A stretch of 64,000 bases of DNA. It comes from CALBPI01 sp045110335 (lineage in GTDB: Bacteria > Pseudomonadota > Gammaproteobacteria > Steroidobacterales > Woeseiaceae). The translations under genes were made by a program, and so were the position numbers. The first letter of the stretch is position 1. Each line of letters opens with the position of its first letter. The notes below the pieces were generated by a model, which was not told the DNA's origin, did not search any database, and saw nothing but the letters and a program-made list of their open reading frames with translations. Positions 59,118-64,000 of this stretch are shown piece after piece. The stretch is taken from NCBI GenBank assembly GCA_045110335.1, contig JBGCGB010000013.1, positions 62,001 through 126,000 on the forward strand, in the 5' to 3' direction.

Positions 59118-59884
59118 TTACGGTAAGAATCGTCACGACGATCTAGCTTTCGCAACAGTCCGGGCCACACCAATTGACCACCCATCCCACGTTGCACCTC
59201 GGTTGCCTGTGCTTTGATGCCCGCCAGGATGACAGGATCAATCGCTCTTAGTTCGCCGCCACCGGCTTGCGCATTGATTTGAATCTGGCAACTCGCCTCA
59301 AAGAAATAGAGCGCTTGAAAAGCATCGGCAATAGTCGGCGCTGCTGTCAGCAAACCATGGTTGCGTAACATCAAAAAGTTGTTGCTACCGAGATCCGCAA
59401 CCAGACGCGGTTTCTCTTCTTCGTTCAGCGCAACACCTTCATAGTCGTGATAACCCAACGAGCTCAGGACAAACAAACTGTGCTGAGAGATTGGCAGCAA
59501 ACCATGCTCTTGGGCAGAGACTGCAATCCCGGCTCGGGTGTGCGTGTGCATGACACAACTCACGTCGTGACGAACCTCATGGATCGCACCATGAATCGTG
59601 AAGCCTGCCGGATTGATCTCGTAGGGGGACGGCAGCACTTTTTCACCAGCAAGATTAATTTTGACGAGACTGCTTGCCGTGATCTCCTCGAAGAACATGC
59701 CATAAGGATTGATCAGAAAGTGACCGGGCTCATCCGGCACAGTCGCCGAAATGTGGGTATAAACGAGATCGTCCCAACCATGCATGGCAACCAGACGATA
59801 GGCCGCTGCGAGGTCCACTCTGGTGTCCCACTCGGCCGCGCTCACACGCCCCTTAACCGCATCCTGATCCATTGCTGCACTCAT
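59114..59884 (-). CDS. Class II aldolase/adducin family protein
   Basis: A 256-residue zinc-dependent aldolase fold. Motifs: HGWDDLVYTHISATVPDEPGHFLINPYGMFFEEITASSL, HTHTRAGIAVSA with the metal His pair, and NHGLLTAAPTI with the third His. The catalytic Glu region FFEEITAS is present. Family members act on fuculose-phosphate, ribulose-phosphate and related sugars, or decarboxylate; the specific substrate is unknown. It lies next to an M20 amidohydrolase on the same strand (31-base gap), which gives no clear pathway. Confidence 0.87.
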   Translation of the reverse strand: MSAAMDQDAVKGRVSAAEWDTRVDLAAAYRLVAMHGWDDLVYTHISATVPDEPGHFLINPYGMFFEEITASSLVKINLAGEKVLPSPYEINPAGFTIHGAIHEVRHDVSCVMHTHTRAGIAVSAQEHGLLPISQHSLFVLSSLGYHDYEGVALNEEEKPRLVADLGSNNFLMLRNHGLLTAAPTIADAFQALYFFEASCQIQINAQAGGGELRAIDPVILAGIKAQATEVQRGMGGQLVWPGLLRKLDRRDDSYRN

Positions 59885-59915
59885 GATTGTCTCCCCTATC
59901 TCACGATACGTTCGA

Positions 59916-61229
59916 TCAGTCGTTGGCTACCTGATCGAAATAGTCGGCGACCAGATTGGTTAACACATTGACTCCCACTTTCAGCGTTGACTCGTCGACG
60001 TAGAACAACGGCGAATGATTACTAGGTGCCGTCAATGGATCTTGGTCACGTGGCGTTCCGCCGAGATACAAGAACAACCCCGGTGTCTCCAGCGCGTAGT
60101 AGGAAAAGTCCTCAGCGCCGGTAACCAATGGTGCTTCGACGACAAACTGTTCGCCGGCAACGCGACGAATCGTTGGCAGCATGCGTGCCGTCAAGCCCGG
60201 ATCGTTGACTGTGACCGGATAGCCAAGATCGATATTAACTTCAGCGGTGGCGCCCGCGCTCAGTGCTACGGTCTCAGCAGTATGCTTCAGTTTCTGGTGG
60301 ATCTGATCGCGAATCCCCATGTCGAAGTTACGAATGGTGCCGACCAACTCAACTTCGTCCGGGATGATGTTGTTTCTGACACCGCCGTCGATAATACCGA
60401 ATGAAATCACCGACGGCGCTTTCGTAACATCAACCTGACGACTCGCAATGGTCTGTACCGCCATCACAATCTGTGAGGCCGTCACAATCGGATCAACACC
60501 GCCCCAAGGTCTGGAGCCATGTGTTTGACGACCCTTCACGGTAATCGTAAATCGATCAGAGCTCGCCATCGCCGGGCCAGACCGATAAGCGATCACGCCA
60601 GCGGGAGCGCTCGAGAACGTATGCAGTCCGAAGATCGCTTCCGGTTTTTGCTCATCGAACAAGCCTTCTGCCAACATCCGTTCAGCACCGCCGGTTTCCC
60701 CTTCCGGCGCGCCCTCTTCAGCCGGTTGAAAAATCAACATAACGGAGCCTTGCAGATCGTCTTGCACACCGACGAGCGCTTTGGCCGCCCCTAATAACAT
60801 GGCGATATGGGTATCGTGTCCGCACGCATGCATGACACCAACGTCATTGCCGCGATACTGTCCGCGTGCTTTCGAAGCAAACGGGACATCAGTTTGCTCT
60901 TCAACGGGTAACGCATCGATATCGGCACGTAGCGCGACCAGCGGACCTGGCTTACCCCCTTCAATAATGGCAACGACGCCTGTGGATGCAATGCCTGTCG
61001 TCGGGTTCAAACCGAGTGCGCGAAGCTCCTCCGCGATTCGCTTGGCGGTCTCGAACTCCCGATTACTAAGCTCGGGGTTCTCGTGGAAATGTCGCCGCAG
61101 CTGAATCACTTCATCTTCAAGCTGATCACCAGCGCTTAACAAACGTGCACTGATCGAATCATCCGACCACGCAGGCCTGGATAGAAATAGCGAAACGATC
61201 AGAAAAAGACTGGCGTAGACAACGCGCAT
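59916..61229 (-). CDS. Exported M20 amidohydrolase/peptidase
   Basis: A zinc hydrolase of the M20D (hippurate hydrolase/IAA-amino acid hydrolase) group, 437 residues from the ATG at 61229 with GGGAG upstream. Signal peptide MRVVYASLFLIVSLFLSRPAWS. Motifs: ALRADIDALPVEE, MHACGHDTHIAMLLGAAKAL (metal His/Asp), QPAEEGAPEGETGGAERML (Glu pair), and TGAEDFSYYALETPGLFLYLG. Periplasmic location is a variation on the usually cytosolic family; substrate likely an N-acyl amino acid. Confidence 0.9.
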   Translation of the reverse strand: MRVVYASLFLIVSLFLSRPAWSDDSISARLLSAGDQLEDEVIQLRRHFHENPELSNREFETAKRIAEELRALGLNPTTGIASTGVVAIIEGGKPGPLVALRADIDALPVEEQTDVPFASKARGQYRGNDVGVMHACGHDTHIAMLLGAAKALVGVQDDLQGSVMLIFQPAEEGAPEGETGGAERMLAEGLFDEQKPEAIFGLHTFSSAPAGVIAYRSGPAMASSDRFTITVKGRQTHGSRPWGGVDPIVTASQIVMAVQTIASRQVDVTKAPSVISFGIIDGGVRNNIIPDEVELVGTIRNFDMGIRDQIHQKLKHTAETVALSAGATAEVNIDLGYPVTVNDPGLTARMLPTIRRVAGEQFVVEAPLVTGAEDFSYYALETPGLFLYLGGTPRDQDPLTAPSNHSPLFYVDESTLKVGVNVLTNLVADYFDQVAND

Positions 61230-61293
61230 AAGGAGCTCCCACAAGATTCACAGCCCCGATAGTAGCGCAAAGCCGCTAGTCTCCAAAGTCAGC

Positions 61294-63414
61294 TTATTGC
61301 CACATGCCCCGCAAGCGACTCGCCACATCGACTGTCTGCGTCGGTCGACTGGTGGCGACGCCGGTGCCATCGTCGTGTCGATAACTCGCCGACGCCATGG
61401 TCTCTAACAGCGACGGCGTCATAAATCGGCTACGCGATCCATAGACATGCTTATCGCCCAAACGGTGTTGTTGGGTGACGAAGAACTTGAGCGGCGAAAT
61501 CAGGTGTAGATCATTGCGAGCGCGCGTCATTGCGACATAAAGCAAGCGGCGCTCTTCATCAATCGCTTTGCTGTCGCCCGCGGCAAACTCTGAGGGAAAG
61601 TTACCATCCGTGACATTCATGACAAAGACGCTATCCCACTCCTGGCCTTTCGAGGAGTGCACTGTCGATAAGATCAGATAATCCTCATCCAGCAATGGAT
61701 CGCCGGATAAGTCACCCGTCGACTGTGGCGGATCGAGCGTTAGCTCCGTCAAGAAACGCTCACGCGAGGCATAGCGTCCGGAGACTTGCTCCAGCTGCTC
61801 GATATCGGCCAGCCGTTGTTCAGCACCATCGTACAAATGTTCCAAATGGGGCTGATACCAATGCCGCGCCAAACTGACGTCCCGCTGCCAACCAACACTG
61901 TCGTCGCCGCTGTCGCTTTCGGTCATGCTGCGATCCAATGACTGCATCAAGGCGCAAAAAGGGGCCCAATCATCGACCGCGGCTGCCGGCGGCGTAAACT
62001 TTTCCAACGCACGCAATGAGAAATGATCGCCCGCTACATATTCAAAACAACGCGCGGCATGCGATGGACCGATACCTGTTAACAACTGAAGCACGCGAAA
62101 TGCGGCGACCCGGTTCTTCGGATTATCCGCCCATTTGAGAATCGCCATCAGGTCTTTGACATGTGCTGATTCCAAAAACTTCAGCCCGCCATACTTGACG
62201 AAGGGAATGTTACGACGCGTCAGCTCGACTTCGAGCCGGTCACTATGGTGCGCGTTGCGAAACAAGACGGCTTGCTCGCGCAGTGCCGTGCCAGACTCGC
62301 GATTCGTTAGCACCCGATCAATGATGTAATCGACCTCGCCATTGGCGTCCTCAACGGTCACATAGTGGGGCTTTTGCGAAGACTGGCGACGGGAAAACAG
62401 GTCTTTTCGATACTGCCGTTCACTTTCCGCAATCAGCGTATTGGCGGAATCGAGAATTGGCTGCACCGAACGATAATTTTGCGACAAAGAGATCACCGTT
62501 GCAGCCGGCACGAATTGATCCGGGAAATCGAGAATATTGTCGACCTCGGCAGCCCTAAACGAATAGATAGATTGGGCGTCATCGCCGACGACGCTGAGTC
62601 GATCGCCATCAGGCCTCAACGCCAGCAATATGCCCGACTGCAAACGATTGGTGTCCTGATACTCATCAACAAGAATGTGCGAAAAGCGCTGGCTGATTTC
62701 CAACGCCAATGCAGGTTCGGACACCAAATGAAACCAATACAGTAGTAGGTCGTCGTAATCCAACACCGCCTGTTGCTGTTTCAGCGTCACATATTCCCGA
62801 AACAATCCGGCCAGCTCGGTTTGCCAGTCTGCGCACCACGGAAACACGCGCTGCAGACAATCGGCCAGCGGTTGTTGTGTATTGACGCAGCGTGAGTAAA
62901 TGGCGAGACAAGTGTCTTTTTTCGGGAACCGCTTGTCTTTGGCAGCAAGCCCTTGCTGCTGGCGGACAATATCCATCAAGTCGGCCGCATCTCCGCGATC
63001 CAGCACCGTGAACGCCGGGTCAAGACCTACGTTCTGGGCGTAGTGCCGCAGCAAACGGTTGGCGATTGCATGAAAGGTACCCGACCAGGTAAATCTGACG
63101 GTTCGGCCACCATCGTTGGTTTCGCGTAGCGCCTGTCTTACGATTCGCTCCGCGCGTCGTGTCATCTCCGCGGCGGCACGCCGCGAAAACGTGAGCAACA
63201 AGATATCGGCCGGATCGACGCCTTGCAGCACCAAATGCGCGACGCGATGCGCCAATGTCATCGTTTTTCCAGTGCCGGCGCCGGCAATAATCAGCAACGG
63301 ACCCGCAGGCACACCGCGGGCATCCGGCTGCGCGCCGGCCACTGTATGCGAGGCTGCACGCCTTTGTTCACTATTCAGTGTCGCGAGATATTCTGGCGCT
63401 TCGACGTCGGTCAC
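61294..63414 (-). CDS. UvrD/Rep-family ATP-dependent DNA helicase
   Basis: Superfamily 1 helicase, 706 residues. Motifs: Q-motif region LNSEQRRAASH, Walker A AGAGTGKTMTLAHR (44-57), Ia LLTFSRRAAAEM, II DEYQDTN, III VGDDAQSIYSFRAA, IV SLSQNYRS, V STVHSSKGQEWDSVFV, VI YVAMTRARNDLHL. It lacks exonuclease or nuclease extensions. The short C terminus and wording resemble the smaller UvrD-like helicases beside, and not identical to, UvrD or Rep. Role in repair or replication restart cannot be told from context. A possible short ORF precedes it on the same strand. Confidence 0.92.
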   Translation of the reverse strand: MTDVEAPEYLATLNSEQRRAASHTVAGAQPDARGVPAGPLLIIAGAGTGKTMTLAHRVAHLVLQGVDPADILLLTFSRRAAAEMTRRAERIVRQALRETNDGGRTVRFTWSGTFHAIANRLLRHYAQNVGLDPAFTVLDRGDAADLMDIVRQQQGLAAKDKRFPKKDTCLAIYSRCVNTQQPLADCLQRVFPWCADWQTELAGLFREYVTLKQQQAVLDYDDLLLYWFHLVSEPALALEISQRFSHILVDEYQDTNRLQSGILLALRPDGDRLSVVGDDAQSIYSFRAAEVDNILDFPDQFVPAATVISLSQNYRSVQPILDSANTLIAESERQYRKDLFSRRQSSQKPHYVTVEDANGEVDYIIDRVLTNRESGTALREQAVLFRNAHHSDRLEVELTRRNIPFVKYGGLKFLESAHVKDLMAILKWADNPKNRVAAFRVLQLLTGIGPSHAARCFEYVAGDHFSLRALEKFTPPAAAVDDWAPFCALMQSLDRSMTESDSGDDSVGWQRDVSLARHWYQPHLEHLYDGAEQRLADIEQLEQVSGRYASRERFLTELTLDPPQSTGDLSGDPLLDEDYLILSTVHSSKGQEWDSVFVMNVTDGNFPSEFAAGDSKAIDEERRLLYVAMTRARNDLHLISPLKFFVTQQHRLGDKHVYGSRSRFMTPSLLETMASASYRHDDGTGVATSRPTQTVDVASRLRGMWQ

Positions 63415-63462
63415 AATGACAGCATTACCTTAAAAATGGGGATTTATACAGTAATGTATGAA

Positions 63463-63579
63463 TTACCAGCTGTCTAGCTGGAAATGCATCGTATGACCAT
63501 GAATTTGAATCGGGATTACGTCCTCAACCGGAACACCATAAGCTGGCTCGCCGAGCCTCCGGAACGACACCAGCCCCAT
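63463..63579 (-). CDS. Possible 38-residue ORF before the helicase gene
   Basis: Minus-strand frame MGLVSFRRLGEPAYGVPVE... ending MHFQLDSW (38 codons from ATG 63579). The wording looks coding, and the frame is open further upstream to about 63630 with TTG codons, so the true start may be earlier. A GAAG stands five bases before the ATG. Family unknown; it could be a short conserved protein or a remnant of a larger gene. A perfect palindrome CCAGCT-GTCT-AGCTGG (63466-63481) covers its end. Confidence 0.35.
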   Translation of the reverse strand: MGLVSFRRLGEPAYGVPVEDVIPIQIHGHTMHFQLDSW

Positions 63580-63651
63580 TCCCGCTTCATTAGCCAACCC
63601 ATGTAAACTACGGGCGTAACTCAACCTGTAAACAGCTCAAAAGGCCCCGCT

Positions 63652-64000
63652 ATGATTATCGTTCATCACCTCGAAAACTCCCGTTCACAACGAATCTTGT
63701 GGCTACTCGAAGAACTGGGGGCCGAATATGAAGTGAAGCGCTATCCCCGAGACCCGGTGACGAGCCTCGCACCAAAGGCGCTGAAAGATATTCATCCACT
63801 CGGCAAATCGCCGGTCATCACAGACGGTGACATCGTCGTGGCAGAATCGGGCGCCATCGTTGAGTATCTGATGGAGAAATTCGGTGCGGGAAAATTGCAA
63901 CCGGAAGACAACGACGCCGCACGGCGCGCACATACCTATTACATGCACTATGCAGAAGGCACCGTTATGCCACTGTTGATCATTGCGCTTTTGCTCAACC
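63652..64000 (+). CDS. Glutathione S-transferase, N-terminal part
   Basis: The first 116 residues of a cytosolic GST, cut by the window end. The thioredoxin-like domain starts MIIVHHLENSRSQRILWLLE, with the GSH-binding Ser (NSRSQR), the cis-Pro of HPLGKSPVI and the DGDIVVAESGAIVEYLM segment that binds the glutamyl part of glutathione; the helical domain begins near ARRAHTYYMHYAEG. Wording is that of the beta/YibF-like GSTs (AESGAIVEYL). Divergent from the helicase gene across a 237-base gap that holds only the possible 38-residue ORF. Confidence 0.9.
   Translation, partial: MIIVHHLENSRSQRILWLLEELGAEYEVKRYPRDPVTSLAPKALKDIHPLGKSPVITDGDIVVAESGAIVEYLMEKFGAGKLQPEDNDAARRAHTYYMHYAEGTVMPLLIIALLLN

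Noticed and set aside
1..64000. tRNA, rRNA, insertion sequences, prophage or integron
   Set aside because: No cloverleaf, rRNA core sequence, transposase or integrase wording was noticed on either strand; a tRNAscan/Infernal run would be decisive.

Overview
The window reads as chromosomal DNA of a Gram-negative gammaproteobacterium of moderate GC, probably free-living and aerobic. Support: a Kdo/heptose LPS inner-core cluster (two LpxL-type acyltransferases, KdkA, two heptosyltransferases, HldD), GlnE, HtpG/HtpX, biosynthetic IlvA, PyrC, a CPA2 cation/proton antiporter, several outer-membrane barrels and many lipoproteins. I cannot name a genus. I saw no rRNA, tRNA, CRISPR array, transposase or phage gene; almost everything looks like vertically inherited chromosome with short intergenic gaps and many 4-bp overlaps.

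Layout. 1-1.5 kb: 5' part of htpG behind a heat-shock-type promoter, with three unidentified small ORFs upstream. 1.6-6.9 kb: ppnN, an L,D-transpeptidase, a DUF4332 protein, a membrane protein, an AstE/AspA-like enzyme and htpX. 6.9-12.8 kb: LPS inner-core and lipid A genes, ending in a zinc-finger/hldD/waaF operon with its own extended -10 promoter. 12.8-16 kb: glnE, preceded by a structured non-coding stretch and a 43-residue membrane peptide. 16.1-22.6 kb: flavodoxin-fold reductase, GGDEF/EAL protein, SH3 protein, PBP4, a DUF3187 barrel and a TVP38 protein. 22.6-25 kb: fasciclin protein, ECF sigma factor and RskA-like anti-sigma factor, with a SigK-like promoter before the fasciclin gene. 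26.2-28.7 kb: a sigma-54 activator, three palindromic operators, a -24/-12 promoter, a 99-residue exported protein and a five-hairpin candidate small RNA whose loops carry runs of C. 28.7-36.7 kb: cnoX, small membrane/secreted proteins, a dienelactone-hydrolase-like lipoprotein, then a TPR-CHAT protease-like protein followed by an unknown protein, an ECF sigma factor and an anti-sigma factor. 36.8-49.3 kb: antiporter, GIY-YIG protein, malic enzyme, acyltransferase, barrel protein, a three-gene 2-oxoacid oxidoreductase operon, pyrC and prolyl aminopeptidase. 49.4-64 kb: three tandem oligopeptide-binding lipoproteins, an M16 peptidase, ilvA, a class II aldolase, an M20 amidohydrolase, a UvrD-type helicase and the start of a glutathione S-transferase.

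The most interesting parts are (i) the sigma-54 controlled unit at 28.05-28.72 kb, which seems to encode a small exported protein plus a C-rich-loop small RNA; (ii) the exported TPR-CHAT / ECF sigma / anti-sigma cluster at 31.5-36.7 kb, whose logic resembles the protease-to-sigma-factor switch of type III-E CRISPR systems but without CRISPR; (iii) the fasciclin-SigK-RskA unit with a recognisable promoter; and (iv) a shared heat-shock promoter architecture (CTTGAAA-like box, 13-base spacer, CCC-AT-like box) in front of htpG, htpX and cnoX. Positions, motifs and spacings were read by eye; family assignments come from recognising motifs and not from a database search.
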